Assembly: GCF_003574445.1 (NCBI RefSeq)
Contig: NZ_KZ984559.1
Location: forward strand, 1 to 64,000
Origin: Streptomyces sp. YIM 130001
GTDB taxonomy: Bacteria; Actinomycetota; Actinomycetes; Streptomycetales; Streptomycetaceae
Direction of reading: 5' to 3'
DNA: 64,000 bases
The position numbers and the translations under genes were made by a program. Positions 33,824-43,073 of this stretch are shown one piece after another. Each line of letters opens with the position of its first letter. Position 1 is the first letter of the stretch. The notes under the pieces were generated by a model, which saw nothing but the letters and a program-made list of their open reading frames with translations, was not told the origin of the DNA and ran no database searches.

Positions 33824-34074
33824 GGTAAGGGGGACCCTTCAGTTGTGGGTGTGTTGCCCGGTCGCGACAGTCCCGCACGGCTCCGGCGCGAGGCCTCGGC
33901 AGCATGCGGTCTGAGCGCATGGTTATCCAGGGAACACCCGTTCCATGCCTCCAATCGTCGTATACATATGCGGAGTTGAGGCGAATCGCCGCTCTGGCCA
34001 GCGCCTTTGAGGCCCGAGATTCTTCCGCGTGCCGAGAACCCCCCATCTCCCCATATAGACACCGAAGTCGGGTC

Positions 34075-35644
34075 TCAGTGCCGGTGCATGGTCGCCAGTG
34101 CCTCGACGAGAACCTTCGGGTCGTGGCGCCCCTTGTAGACCGCCGGGGGCTGCCGGTCGAGGCCGAGCAGACCGGCGACGGCGGTCCATGCGGTGCGTAC
34201 CGAGTACTCGACGGTGAAGACGACGTCCTCGGGGACTTCCGCGTACTGCCCGATGAATGCCAGGTTCGTCGATCCCTCGGGCACGACCTGCGGTCGGTCG
34301 CCCGCGCTGCGGACCAGGAACTGACTGGTGATGTACGGCATCAGGGCGGGGATCACGATCGATCGGTCCAGGATCTGCGGCCCTTCCTCGAAGTGCAGAT
34401 GCCGCAGTACTTCGTCGAGGATCTCCCGGCCGGTGCATTCACGCATCGGCTTGCGCACGAAGTCGCCCTGCTTGTCGGGGAAGAGGGCATAGCCCCACCA
34501 GACGTAGGTGTCCTCCGGCTGCTCGTGGAAATGCGGCTGGTGGTTGAGCACGATGGTGAGCAGCCAGCTGGAGTCCTTGAAGGTGATGAGGCCCCCCTTG
34601 CCGGCTTCGCTGCCGCTGAATTGCTCCATCAACTCGAAGAAGGTGGGGTCTTTTGGTGGTCACCGTGAAGGATTCCCAGGTCGAGTCGTCCACCGAGGTG
34701 TTGAAGACGGCCGGATCGCCGAGCCGTCCCGGCCGTTTCGCCGCGAGGGTTTCCCAGAGTTTCCAGGAGCCGCTGCTTTTCGAGGTGTCGAGTACGGGTG
34801 CGGCGTCGGTGGAGCCGAGGGTCGAGTCGGCGGTCATCGAGCCGTTGGTGACGAGGACGAGATCGTCCGGGCCGAGCTCGACCTCCTCGCTGTGTCCACC
34901 GCGCGTCCAGGTGATCCCTTCGACGGTGAGCGCGTCACCGTCCGCCAGCCGCAGGTCGGTTACGGACGTGCCGAGTCGGACGGTGACGCCCTGGGCGTCG
35001 AGCCAGCTCACCAGCGGGCGCACGATCGAGTCGTACTGGTTGAACCGCGTGCGGTAGATCCCCGACATCGCGTCGAAGGTCTTGAACAGGTGGACGAACC
35101 GGTTGAGGTAGCGGCGGAATTCGATCGCGCTGTGCCACGGTTCGAAGGCGAAGGTCGTGCACCACATCCACCAGAAGTTCGTCGTGAAGAACTCCGCGCT
35201 GAAGCAGTCGACGATGCGCTTGCCGTCGAGGAGCTTCTCGGGTGTGCCCACGCACTTGATCAGTTCCAGGCGGTCGCGCTCGGAGAATCCCATCGAGTGC
35301 GCGTCGACCACCTTGCCGGAGGCGTCGACGAGCCGGGCGTGGTCGTCCCAGGCGAAGTCCTCGTGGAAGGCGAAGGTGTCCTCGGTGACGGACTTCGTCG
35401 GGTCGTCCAGGGACGGGATCGATCCGAGCAGGTCGTAGGTGCAGTCGAAGTGGATCTCGAACATCCGGCCGCCGCGCATCGTGTAGCCGCTCTCGGGAGA
35501 CCCCGCGGCGTCCAGGCTGCTGCCCTCGCGGTCCTGCTCCTCGAGGATCGAGATGTCCGGTCCGGCGAAGCGGCCTTCGCGGATCAGGAACGCTGCCGCC
35601 GCCAGGGACGCGATCCCGCTGCCCACCAGATACGCCTTCGCCAT
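34075..35644 (-). pseudogene. ohyA: Oleate hydratase, interrupted by a +1 frameshift
   Basis: ATG 35644 follows GAGGAG. The frame encodes the FAD-binding V-G-S-G-I-A-S-L-A-A-A-A-F-L near residue 6, R-G-G-R-M-F-E near 55 and N-F-W-W-M-W near 170, all typical of oleate hydratase (adds water to C9-C10 of unsaturated fatty acids). At 34651-34654 a run of four A (minus strand) appears where three would keep the frame. Without the extra base the reading continues smoothly to the stop at 34075, giving about 522 residues, the family length. Either a real inactivating mutation or a homopolymer sequencing error. Confidence 0.85.
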
Positions 35645-36115
35645 GAATGCTCTCCTCACTTCGTCGCGCCACCCTGGGCGGGTGGCACACGCGGGGGCTC
35701 TTCGACGTACGCCCCTGTCAGCCTCGCGTGCGGTCCCGCACCCGGCAGCGGTACGGGGCCGAACGGATGAGGCGCAGGGCGGCCGGGCCGTACCGGGATC
35801 CGTGGCCGGCCGTGGAGCGCGGTGCGCCGTTCTCGGAGAGTGAGACGGTGCGGCAGCCGTCTGCCGTGCGGCGTTCACCTGGGGATACGATCCGGGGACC
35901 GGCCACCGTTCCCGGGACTGTGAGGCGTGACGTGACGACATATGGCAGGGCGGTGCCGCGGCGCTGTACCGGCGCGGCGTGCCGCGGCTGACGGAGCTTT
36001 CCGCACCGCCGTACCGCCGCCTTCCGCACGGCCTCCCGCCCGGTCGTCCTCTTCCGCACCCGCCCGTTTCGCTGCCCCTTGCTTCCGCTGCCCGTCTCTT
36101 CTCCTTGGAGTTCCC
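35645..36115. other. Divergent intergenic region, oleate hydratase / mtn operon
   Basis: About 470 bases with no credible gene. It must carry the promoters of oleate hydratase (minus) and of mtnDCB (plus); TTGGAG before the ATG at 36116 is the mtnD binding site. I looked for a SAM riboswitch here and could not fit any class I know with confidence. Confidence 0.5.
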
Positions 36116-36700
36116 ATGACTCTCCTCACCACCTGGCCCGAGAGCGGCCCGGACACCCAGGTGCGTCGTACCGCCGACCCGGCCGAGATCAGGGAGGCGC
36201 TCGCTCCGCTCGGGGTCCGTTACGAGCAGTGGCCGGTCCGCGAGGATGTGCCGGCCGACGCGGACAGCGACACCGTTTTCGCGGCGTACGGGACCGAGAT
36301 AGAGAAGCTCAACGGGGAAGAGGGCTTCACCACCGTCGACGTGCTCGGCCTGCACCCCAGTGACGACCCGGAGTTCGAGGCGAAGGCCAAGGCCGCGCGG
36401 GAGAAGTTCCTGCAGGAGCACACGCACGACGACGATGACGAGGTCCGCTTCTTCGTCTCCGGATCCGGGATCTTCTATCTGCACGTGGACGGTGAGGTAC
36501 ACGCCGTGCTGTGCGAGAAGGGTGACCTGCTCGGGGTGCCGCGCGGCACGACGCACTGGTTCGACATGGGCACCCGTCCGTCGTTCACGGCGATCCGGTT
36601 CTTCCACGAGGAGGACGGCTGGATCGGGAACTTCACCGGCGACCGGATCGCCGACCGTTTCCCGGACTTCGACACGATCGCGGCGGGGCACCGGGCGTGA
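36116..36700 (+). CDS. mtnD: Acireductone dioxygenase (ARD)
   Basis: 194-residue cupin. Metal ligands are clear: H-T-H-D-D-D-D-E near 102-109 (two His and Glu) and G-T-T-H-W-F near 143. With iron it cleaves acireductone to the keto acid of methionine plus formate, the last step before transamination in the methionine salvage pathway; with nickel it gives a dead-end product and CO. First gene of mtnDCB; the next gene starts within its last codons. Confidence 0.93.
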   Translation: MTLLTTWPESGPDTQVRRTADPAEIREALAPLGVRYEQWPVREDVPADADSDTVFAAYGTEIEKLNGEEGFTTVDVLGLHPSDDPEFEAKAKAAREKFLQEHTHDDDDEVRFFVSGSGIFYLHVDGEVHAVLCEKGDLLGVPRGTTHWFDMGTRPSFTAIRFFHEEDGWIGNFTGDRIADRFPDFDTIAAGHRA

Positions 36701-37419
36701 GTGTGCAGTTCGACGTGGACACCGTGGTGCTCGACATCGAGGGCACCACGAGCGCCACCGGGTTCGTGGTGGACGTGCTCTACCCGTACTCGCGGCGGCG
36801 CTTCGGTGCGCTTCTCGCGGAGCGCGGCGACGAGCCCGCGGTAGCGCGTGCGGCCTCGCAGGTCAGGGAGCTGCTCGGCGAACCGGACGCGGACGCGGCC
36901 CGTATCGAGCGGGCCCTGAACGACTGGCTGGACGAGGATCGCAAGGCCACCCCGCTCAAGACGCTGCAGGGCATCATCTGGGCGGAGGGCTTCGCACGCG
37001 GCGATCTCGTCTCGCACTTCTACGGGGACGTGCTGCCGGTGCTGCGTGCCTGGCACGCGGCCGGCTTCGGGCTGTCCGTCTACTCGTCGGGGTCGGTCGC
37101 GGCGCAGCGCGCATGGTTCGCGAGCAGTCCCGAGGGTGACCTGCTGGCGCTGGTCGGCGGTCTGTACGACACCGAGAACGCCGGGCCCAAGCAGGAGGCG
37201 GAGTCGTACCGCCGGATCACCGCGGCCCTCGGTGTGCCCGCCGGACGCACCCTCTTCCTCTCCGACCGGCCCGGTGAGCTGGACGCGGCGCGCGAGGCGG
37301 GCTGGCAGGCCGTCGGGGTCCGGCGTCCCGGAGAGCCGTACTACGAGCAAGGCGTCGGCGACCACCCCGAGGTGGGCACGTTCGACGAGATCGAGCTGAG
37401 CACGAGGAGCACACAGTGA
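36697..37419 (+). CDS. mtnC: Enolase-phosphatase E1
   Basis: 240-residue HAD-family enzyme. Motif I D-I-E-G-T-T-S at residues 12-18, motif II S-S-G-S near 129, and motif III/IV S-D-R-P-G-E-L-D-A-A near 189. It enolises and dephosphorylates 2,3-diketo-5-methylthiopentyl-1-phosphate to acireductone. GTG at 36697 overlaps the mtnD stop as GTGA; its end overlaps mtnB. The usual motif D-V-x-E-E-L-D is slightly changed to D-R-P-G-E-L-D. Confidence 0.93.
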   Translation: MSVQFDVDTVVLDIEGTTSATGFVVDVLYPYSRRRFGALLAERGDEPAVARAASQVRELLGEPDADAARIERALNDWLDEDRKATPLKTLQGIIWAEGFARGDLVSHFYGDVLPVLRAWHAAGFGLSVYSSGSVAAQRAWFASSPEGDLLALVGGLYDTENAGPKQEAESYRRITAALGVPAGRTLFLSDRPGELDAAREAGWQAVGVRRPGEPYYEQGVGDHPEVGTFDEIELSTRSTQ

Positions 37420-38012
37420 CCACACTCCAGCTGGAGGAGGCCGGGGCGGTCCTGGCCGCGGAGTCGGCGCGGTTCGCGTCGTTCGGCTGGATGCGCGGGA
37501 CGTCGGGCAATCTGTCGGCCGTGCTGTCCCGTGATCCGCTGCGGCTCGCGGTCACCGCGAGCGGCCACGACAAGGGTGAACTGACGTCCAGGGACGTGGT
37601 GTTGGTCGACGGCGGCGGAGCGGCGGTGGACGGCGGCAAGCCATCGGCCGAGGCCGAACTGCACGCCCGGGTCGCGGAGTTGACCGGGGCGAACGCCGTC
37701 GTCCATGTACACACGGTGGCTTCCGTGGCGATGGGGCGGCGCGAGCCGGGCGGGATCGTCTTCCGGGATCTGGAGATGTTGAAGGGCGTCGGACAGCCCG
37801 CGCACGACGCCGAGGTGACGCTGCCGGTCATCGCCAACAGCCAGGACATGTCGGAGCTCGGCGACCGCCTGGAGGCGGCGCGCGACGAGCGGATGCCGGC
37901 AGTCGTGGTCGCCGGGCACGGCCTGTACGTATGGGGCGACACGCCGCGGCAGGCGCGACACCACACCGAGGTGGTCGAGTGGCTCCTCGAACTCGCCCTG
38001 ACAGAGCGGTAG
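37416..38012 (+). CDS. mtnB: Methylthioribulose-1-phosphate dehydratase
   Basis: 198-residue class II aldolase-like enzyme. G-T-S-G-N-L-S at 28-34 binds the phosphate; zinc ligands lie in H-V-H near 97-99 and H in A-G-H-G-L-Y-V near 168. E near 83 (A-E-L-H) is the probable base. It dehydrates methylthioribulose-1-phosphate to the diketo compound used by MtnC. GTG 37416 overlaps the mtnC stop (GTGA). Last gene of mtnDCB, closed by the hairpin at 38032. Confidence 0.93.
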   Translation: MTTLQLEEAGAVLAAESARFASFGWMRGTSGNLSAVLSRDPLRLAVTASGHDKGELTSRDVVLVDGGGAAVDGGKPSAEAELHARVAELTGANAVVHVHTVASVAMGRREPGGIVFRDLEMLKGVGQPAHDAEVTLPVIANSQDMSELGDRLEAARDERMPAVVVAGHGLYVWGDTPRQARHHTEVVEWLLELALTER

Positions 38013-38031
38013 TTCGTACGCAGTGAGCGTT

Positions 38032-38055
38032 GCGGGGCCGGGTGGCCGGCCCCGC
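38032..38055. terminator. Bidirectional terminator between mtnB and mtnA
   Basis: Perfect 10-base GC stem: GCGGGGCCGG (38032-38041), loop GTGG, CCGGCCCCGC (38046-38055). It lies between the convergent stops at 38012 and 38061 and can serve both directions. No T-run. Confidence 0.8.
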
Positions 38056-38060
38056 GCCGG

Positions 38061-39092
38061 TCAGGCCGGCCGATCCCCGGGCAGCTCACCGGCGGCAACT
38101 TCGAGCACTCCGCGTTCGGTGACGAGGCCGGTCACCAGTCGTCCCGGCGTCACGTCGAAGGCCGGATTGTGGCCGCGGGAGCCGGTGGGCGCGGTTCGGA
38201 TGCCGCCCCATTCCAACACCTCGTCCTCGCCGCGGAGTTCGATGCGGATGGCGGAGCCGTCCGGTGTGCCGACGTCCACCGTGGTGGTCGGCGCGGCGAC
38301 CAGGAACGGGATTCCCGCGTCCGCGCAGGCGAGGGCGACTCCCACGGTGCCGACCTTGTTGGCGGTGTCGCCGTTGGCCGCGATCCGGTCGGCGCCGACG
38401 ATCGCGGCGTCCACCTCGCCGCGCAGGATGGTGCCCGCCGCGGCGCCGTCGGCCTGCACGTAGTGCGGAATTCCTTCCTGGACCAGTTCCCAGGCGGTCA
38501 GGCGCGAGCCCTGGAGCAGTGGCCGGGTCTCGTCGGCGTAGACGACCTCGACCAGGCCGCGGGCGTGCAGTTCACGTATGACGCCGAGGGCGGTGCCCCA
38601 GCCGGCGGTGGCGAGGGCGCCCGTGTTGCAGTGCGTGAGCAGGCGCAGCGGCCGGTCCGCGCTCACGCGCTTCAGCAGCCAGTCGGCGCCGTGGACGCCC
38701 ATGGCACGGTTCGCCTCGACATCCTCGCGCTGTACGGCGGCCGCCTCGGCGAGGACGGTGTCCAGGCCCTCGGCGAGCCGGGCCGCGACCCGGTCGACAC
38801 CGACCATCAGGTTGACGGCGGTGGGGCGGGCAGCGCGGATGCGGGCGATCTCCGCATCCAGCCGTTCGGCGCTCCAGCCCTCGCGTTCGCCCTGCAGCAG
38901 GGCGAGGGCGACGCCGTACGCGCCGGCCGCACCGATGGCGGGGGCGCCGCGCACCACGAGTCGTTGGATGGCGTCCACCAGGCCGTCGACGTTCTCGACC
39001 CGGAGGATCTCGGTGCGGTGCGGCAGGACGGTCTGGTCGATGAGGGCGAGTTCGCCGCCGGTCCACTGGACGGCGCGCAGCTCCTGGGACAT
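38061..39092 (-). CDS. mtnA: S-methyl-5-thioribose-1-phosphate isomerase
   Basis: 343 residues from ATG 39092 (AGGAG 8 bases upstream). R-G-A-P-A-I-G-A-A-G near 48 binds phosphate. The catalytic cysteine lies in T-H-C-N-T-G-A-L near 152, and the catalytic aspartate in V-G-A-D-R-I-A-A-N-G-D near 235. It converts methylthioribose-1-phosphate to the ribulose form used by MtnB. It faces mtnDCB tail to tail, so the pathway is present but split into two transcripts. No mtnP or mtnK is in the mtn cluster itself, but a nucleoside phosphorylase lies at 43927. Confidence 0.94.
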   Translation of the reverse strand: MSQELRAVQWTGGELALIDQTVLPHRTEILRVENVDGLVDAIQRLVVRGAPAIGAAGAYGVALALLQGEREGWSAERLDAEIARIRAARPTAVNLMVGVDRVAARLAEGLDTVLAEAAAVQREDVEANRAMGVHGADWLLKRVSADRPLRLLTHCNTGALATAGWGTALGVIRELHARGLVEVVYADETRPLLQGSRLTAWELVQEGIPHYVQADGAAAGTILRGEVDAAIVGADRIAANGDTANKVGTVGVALACADAGIPFLVAAPTTTVDVGTPDGSAIRIELRGEDEVLEWGGIRTAPTGSRGHNPAFDVTPGRLVTGLVTERGVLEVAAGELPGDRPA

Positions 39093-39277
39093 GCGGATTC
39101 TCCTGAATCTCTGGACGCGGACCCGGCCGCGGGCGTGGCCGGCGGGACACGGCTGAGGGTGCGCGACACCGTACATGACCAGCGCGAACCACAGTTCGAG
39201 ACGTTCGGGCAGGGGTGCGAAAAGCAGTGCTACCCTCCTGCTCCACCGCACCGGGACGACAACAAGGAGGAGGGCCC

Positions 39278-39343
39278 GTGCTGCTGACGATGCGCCGCTT
39301 CCTCGACTACGGCCGGTGCTCGAGCGCCGCCTGTCGCGGCTGA
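39278..39343 (+). CDS. Short upstream ORF (possible leader peptide) of the BMP operon, 21 residues
   Basis: GTG 39278 follows a near-perfect AAGGAGG with 7-8 base spacing, better than that of the next gene. The frame encodes 21 residues (start M-L-L-T-M-R-R-F-L-D-Y-G, then two cysteines within C-S-S-A-A-C-R-G) and stops at 39343, 68 bases before the lipoprotein ATG at 39412. A strong binding site on so short a frame suggests a regulatory leader peptide. Cysteine codons near the end recall cysteine-attenuation leaders of Streptomyces, but no terminator/antiterminator pair could be drawn confidently. Confidence 0.5.
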   Translation: MLLTMRRFLDYGRCSSAACRG

Positions 39344-39411
39344 ACTCGCCCCGCGCGCACGCCGGTTCCGCAGTCCTCCTCCCCGTAGCACCACGTCCGG
39401 AAGGCCCCGCC

Positions 39412-40458
39412 ATGCCCCGTAGATCCCGCCCTCTCCAGTTCGCCGCACTGGCCGCCGGTACCGCTCTCGTCCTCACGGGCTGCAACGCCGCGGCCAAAAA
39501 GGGTGATTCAGGCGGATCGGACGCGAAGGGGTCGAAGGCGTTCACGCTCATCACCCCGGACCCGATCGGTCAGAACGAGTTCCTCAAGCTCGCCGTGAGC
39601 GGTGCGAAGGCGGCGGCGAAGGCGCACGGCGGCACGCACAAGGTGTACCAGAGCTCCGACACGGCCTCGCAGCAGCAGAATCTGCAGGCCGCGGTGGACG
39701 CCGCTCCGGACACCGTCGTCCTGGTCGGATTCGAGTTCGCGGACGCGGTGGCCCAGCAGGCCGAGGCGCACCCGAAGCAGCAGTTCCTGATGGTCGACGC
39801 CTGCACGAAGAAGACGTTCAAGAATGTCGCCTGTGCCACGTTCCGTGAGCACGAGGGAGTGTTCCTCGCGGGCGCGGAGGCGGGGCTGCTGAGCAAGAGC
39901 GGCAAGGTCGGCGCCGTCGACGTCCTGGACACACCGCAGTTCCGGCGCTACAGCGACCCGTTCGCGGCGGGCGCCAAGCACGTCGACGCCAAGGCCCGGG
40001 CCAGCACCCGGTTCGTGGGCGGACAGTCGCCGTTCGACGACTCGGCGCGCGCCAAGGAGCAGGCGGGATCGCTGATCTCCAAGGGCACCGACCACATCAT
40101 GGCGGCGGCAGCGGCGGGCAATTACGGAGTGTTCGAGGCGGCGAAGGCCAAGAACACCTTCGCCTACGGCGTGGACGTCAACCAGTGCCCGTCCGCACCC
40201 GGCACGGTCGTCGACAACGTGGTCAAGCGCACCGACGTCGCCGTCCGCAAGGGCATCGACCACATCCTCGGCGGCGACGCGGGCAAGAACGTGTCCTACG
40301 GCCTCAAGGAGAGCGGCATCACCCTCACCGGCCTCGAGAACGACGTCGCCTCGTCGAAGTGTGTGATCGCGAAGCACCCTGACGTCCTGAAGAACGTCAC
40401 CGGCCTGCGCGACCAGATCGTGGACGGGAAGCTGAAGGTCGATGACCCCGCCGCCTGA
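39412..40458 (+). CDS. BMP-family nucleoside-binding lipoprotein (ABC transporter)
   Basis: 348 residues. Lipoprotein signal peptide M-P-R-R-S-R...A-L-V-L-T-G-C with the lipidated cysteine at 24. The mature part is a BMP/PnrA-type periplasmic-binding fold: A-V-D-A-A-P-D-T-V-V-L-V-G near 90 and G-V-D-V-N-Q-C near 255. BMP proteins bind purine or pyrimidine nucleosides at the cell surface for import. It shares 17 bases with the ATPase gene that follows, and heads an eight-gene overlapping operon. Confidence 0.92.
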   Translation: MPRRSRPLQFAALAAGTALVLTGCNAAAKKGDSGGSDAKGSKAFTLITPDPIGQNEFLKLAVSGAKAAAKAHGGTHKVYQSSDTASQQQNLQAAVDAAPDTVVLVGFEFADAVAQQAEAHPKQQFLMVDACTKKTFKNVACATFREHEGVFLAGAEAGLLSKSGKVGAVDVLDTPQFRRYSDPFAAGAKHVDAKARASTRFVGGQSPFDDSARAKEQAGSLISKGTDHIMAAAAAGNYGVFEAAKAKNTFAYGVDVNQCPSAPGTVVDNVVKRTDVAVRKGIDHILGGDAGKNVSYGLKESGITLTGLENDVASSKCVIAKHPDVLKNVTGLRDQIVDGKLKVDDPAA

Positions 40459-42013
40459 TCCGGCCGAGACCGCCTTCGAACTCCGAGCCGTCACCAAGGA
40501 GTTCCCCGGCACCCTCGCCAACGACCGGGTCGACCTCTCGGTGCGCCGCGGCGAGATCCACGCCCTGATGGGCGAGAACGGCGCCGGCAAGTCGACGCTC
40601 ATGTCCGTCCTTTACGGGATGCTGCGCCCCGATTCCGGCACGGTGAAGGTCGACGGACGCGAGGTGTCGTTCGCCTCACCGGGCGACGCGATGGCGGCCG
40701 GGCTCGGCATGGCGCACCAGAGCTTCAAGCTGTTCGACTCGCTGACCGTGACCGAGAACGTGGTGTACGGCTCCGAGCCGCGGCGCTTCGGCTTCGTCGA
40801 CCGGGCGGCCGCGCGCCGCCGCGTCGCCGAGCTGGTCGAGACGCACGGCCTCGCGGTCGCCCCCGACGCCCGTGTCGGTGATCTGCCGGTGGGTGTGCGG
40901 CAGCGCGTGGAGATCCTCAAACTCCTGCACCGCGGCGCCCGCACGCTCATCCTCGACGAGCCGACCGCCGTCCTCACCCCGTCCGAGGCGGACGCCCTGT
41001 TCGCGGTGCTGCGCTCGCTCGCCGACGAGGGCCGCACGGTGGTTCTCGTCACTCACAAACTGCGCGAGGTCCTCGAGGGCAGCGACAACGTGACGGTGAT
41101 GCGCGACGGCCGGGTCGTCGCGCGCCTGCGTACGCCGGACACCACGGCGGACGAGATCGCCGCGGCGATGACCGGGCGGGCGGTCGACCTCGACCGCGTC
41201 TACGAGCCCGGCGTGCCGGGCGACGAGGTCCTCGGTGTGTCGGGGCTCTCGGCGGCCGGTGTGCACGGGGCCGACCTCACGGTGCGGGCCGGCGAGATCG
41301 TCGGGATCGCCGGTGTGGCCGGCAACGGGCAGAGCGAACTGGTCGAGGCCCTCGCCGGGCTGCGCCCGCTCGCCTCGGGGCGGGTCACGCTCTGCGGGCT
41401 GGACATCACGCATGCCTCTGCGGCCCGTCGACGCGTCCAGGGACTCGCCTACGTACCGGAGGACCGGCACGCCGTCGGCACCGCACCGGCCGCATCCGTG
41501 GCCGACAACCTGGCGATGGGCCATCACCGGACTACCCTGTCCCACAAGGGAGTTCTGCTGCCGAAGTCGGTGCGCGCACACGCCCGGTCGCTGATCGAGC
41601 GGTTCGGCGTCAGGGCGTCCTCGCCGACGGTCGCTGCCGGCGCCCTGTCCGGCGGCAACCTGCAGAAGCTCCTGATCGGCCGCGAGATGGCCCATGACGC
41701 TCCGTTGCTGCTCGTCGAGCAGCCCACCCGCGGCGTCGACATCGGTGCGGTCCAGAACATCCACGAGCAGCTGATCGCGTACCGCGACGCGGGGCACGCG
41801 GTGCTGCTCGTGTCCGCCGAACTGAGCGAGGTACGCGGGCTCGCCGACCGGGTCCTCGTGATGTACGAGGGCCGGATCGTCGCCTCGTACCCGAAGGCGG
41901 AGGCGGACGAGCGGACGCTCGGGCTCGCGATGGCCGGCGGTACGGCGGTCGCGGCGGACCAGGACCCGGTGGTGCCCGCGCAGTCCACGGCGCCCGCAGA
42001 GAAGGGGGCCTGA
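40442..42013 (+). CDS. Nucleoside ABC transporter ATPase, two nucleotide-binding domains
   Basis: 523 residues with tandem ABC domains. First: Walker A G-E-N-G-A-G-K-S near 44, Walker B L-I-L-D-E-P-T-A near 175. Second: degenerate P-loop G-V-A-G-N-G-Q-S near 295, signature L-S-G-G-N-L near 403 and L-L-L-V-E-Q-P-T near 422. This two-domain form is usual for NupO/YufO-type nucleoside and sugar importers. Starts inside the lipoprotein gene; permeases follow directly. Confidence 0.93.
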   Translation: MTPPPDPAETAFELRAVTKEFPGTLANDRVDLSVRRGEIHALMGENGAGKSTLMSVLYGMLRPDSGTVKVDGREVSFASPGDAMAAGLGMAHQSFKLFDSLTVTENVVYGSEPRRFGFVDRAAARRRVAELVETHGLAVAPDARVGDLPVGVRQRVEILKLLHRGARTLILDEPTAVLTPSEADALFAVLRSLADEGRTVVLVTHKLREVLEGSDNVTVMRDGRVVARLRTPDTTADEIAAAMTGRAVDLDRVYEPGVPGDEVLGVSGLSAAGVHGADLTVRAGEIVGIAGVAGNGQSELVEALAGLRPLASGRVTLCGLDITHASAARRRVQGLAYVPEDRHAVGTAPAASVADNLAMGHHRTTLSHKGVLLPKSVRAHARSLIERFGVRASSPTVAAGALSGGNLQKLLIGREMAHDAPLLLVEQPTRGVDIGAVQNIHEQLIAYRDAGHAVLLVSAELSEVRGLADRVLVMYEGRIVASYPKAEADERTLGLAMAGGTAVAADQDPVVPAQSTAPAEKGA

Positions 42014-42014
42014 C

Positions 42015-43073
42015 GTGGCGACGACCCTGCCGGGGCCCGTGCGCGTGCTGCGCTCCCCCGTCTTCTTCTCCGTGGCCGCAGCGCTCGTGATCGGGGCGCT
42101 GTTCCTGATCGGCACCGGCGCGGACCCGCTGACCGCCTACCAGGCGGTGCTGACCGGTTCGCTCGGCTCGGACGGGATCGGCTCGACGCTGACCACCGGC
42201 ACCAGCGTGCTCGGGATGGCGCTGTCGCTCGCGATCCCGTTGCGGGCCGGGCTCATCAACCTGGGCGGCGACGGCCAGTTGGTGCTCGGCGGCATCTCGG
42301 CCGCCGCGGTCGGTCTGTACTCGCCCCTGCCGGCGCCGCTCACCACAGTCCTCGCGGTGCTCGCCGGTATGGCGGGCGGTGCGCTGTACGCCGCGCTCGC
42401 CGCGGTGTGCGACATCAAGTTCGGCGTACCGCTGCTGGTGAGCAGCCTGCTCCTGTCGTATCCGGCTGGGTCCCTCGCCTCGTATCTGGTGCGCTATCCG
42501 CTCAAGGAGCCCGGTTCCAGCCTGCCGCAGACGAAGCCGCTTCCCGACGGTGTGGGACTGCCCGCGTTCGGGTCGTCCACGGTGACGCTCGGCCTCGTGC
42601 TCGTGGCGCTCGCCGCCGTCGCGTACTACGTCGTCGACTCGCGCACCACGGTCGGCTACGAGATGCGGATGACCGGACTCAACCGGCGTTTCTCCGCGTA
42701 CGCGGGAGTCGAGCGGGGACGGCAGACGCTGCAGCTCATGGCGGTGTCGGGGGCCATCGCCGGGCTCGTCGGGGCGGTCGGGGTGCTCAGTTTCCCGTTC
42801 CGGTTCCTGGACGGGTCGCTGACCGCACCCGGCTACACCTGGACGGGTCTGACGGCGGCGCTGCTCGCGGCGGCCGCACCGGTCGGCACCGCGCTGGCCG
42901 CGTTCTTCTTCGCGGTGCTGCAGGTCGGCGGGCTCTCGATGGAGCGGACGACCGAGGTGCCGCGCGAGTTGACCCAGGTGCTGCAGGCGATCGTGATCGT
43001 GTTCCTGGCGGCGCGGCTGCGGATCACCTGGCGGCGCAAGAAGAGTGACGAACCCCAGAAGGCCGGCGTGTGA
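42015..43073 (+). CDS. Nucleoside ABC transporter permease 1
   Basis: 352 residues, about ten membrane helices, BPD_transp_2 family (branched-chain/nucleoside type). I-N-L-G-G-D-G-Q near 76 and G-L-N-R-R-F-S-A-Y near 219 (cytoplasmic coupling loop) are family signatures. GTG 42015 follows AAGGGGG one base after the ATPase stop. Its stop overlaps the next start. Works with the second permease, two-domain ATPase and BMP lipoprotein. Confidence 0.92.
   Translation: MATTLPGPVRVLRSPVFFSVAAALVIGALFLIGTGADPLTAYQAVLTGSLGSDGIGSTLTTGTSVLGMALSLAIPLRAGLINLGGDGQLVLGGISAAAVGLYSPLPAPLTTVLAVLAGMAGGALYAALAAVCDIKFGVPLLVSSLLLSYPAGSLASYLVRYPLKEPGSSLPQTKPLPDGVGLPAFGSSTVTLGLVLVALAAVAYYVVDSRTTVGYEMRMTGLNRRFSAYAGVERGRQTLQLMAVSGAIAGLVGAVGVLSFPFRFLDGSLTAPGYTWTGLTAALLAAAAPVGTALAAFFFAVLQVGGLSMERTTEVPRELTQVLQAIVIVFLAARLRITWRRKKSDEPQKAGV

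Noticed and set aside
33917..33948. GCATGG...CCATGC with GGAAC-ACCC-GTTCC inside, upstream of the betaine gene
   Set aside because: Imperfect and without a clear promoter beside it. Could be an operator but too weak to list.
35645..36115. Possible SAM riboswitch upstream of mtnD
   Set aside because: No SAM-I, SAM-II or SAM-IV core could be aligned by eye. A covariance-model search would decide.
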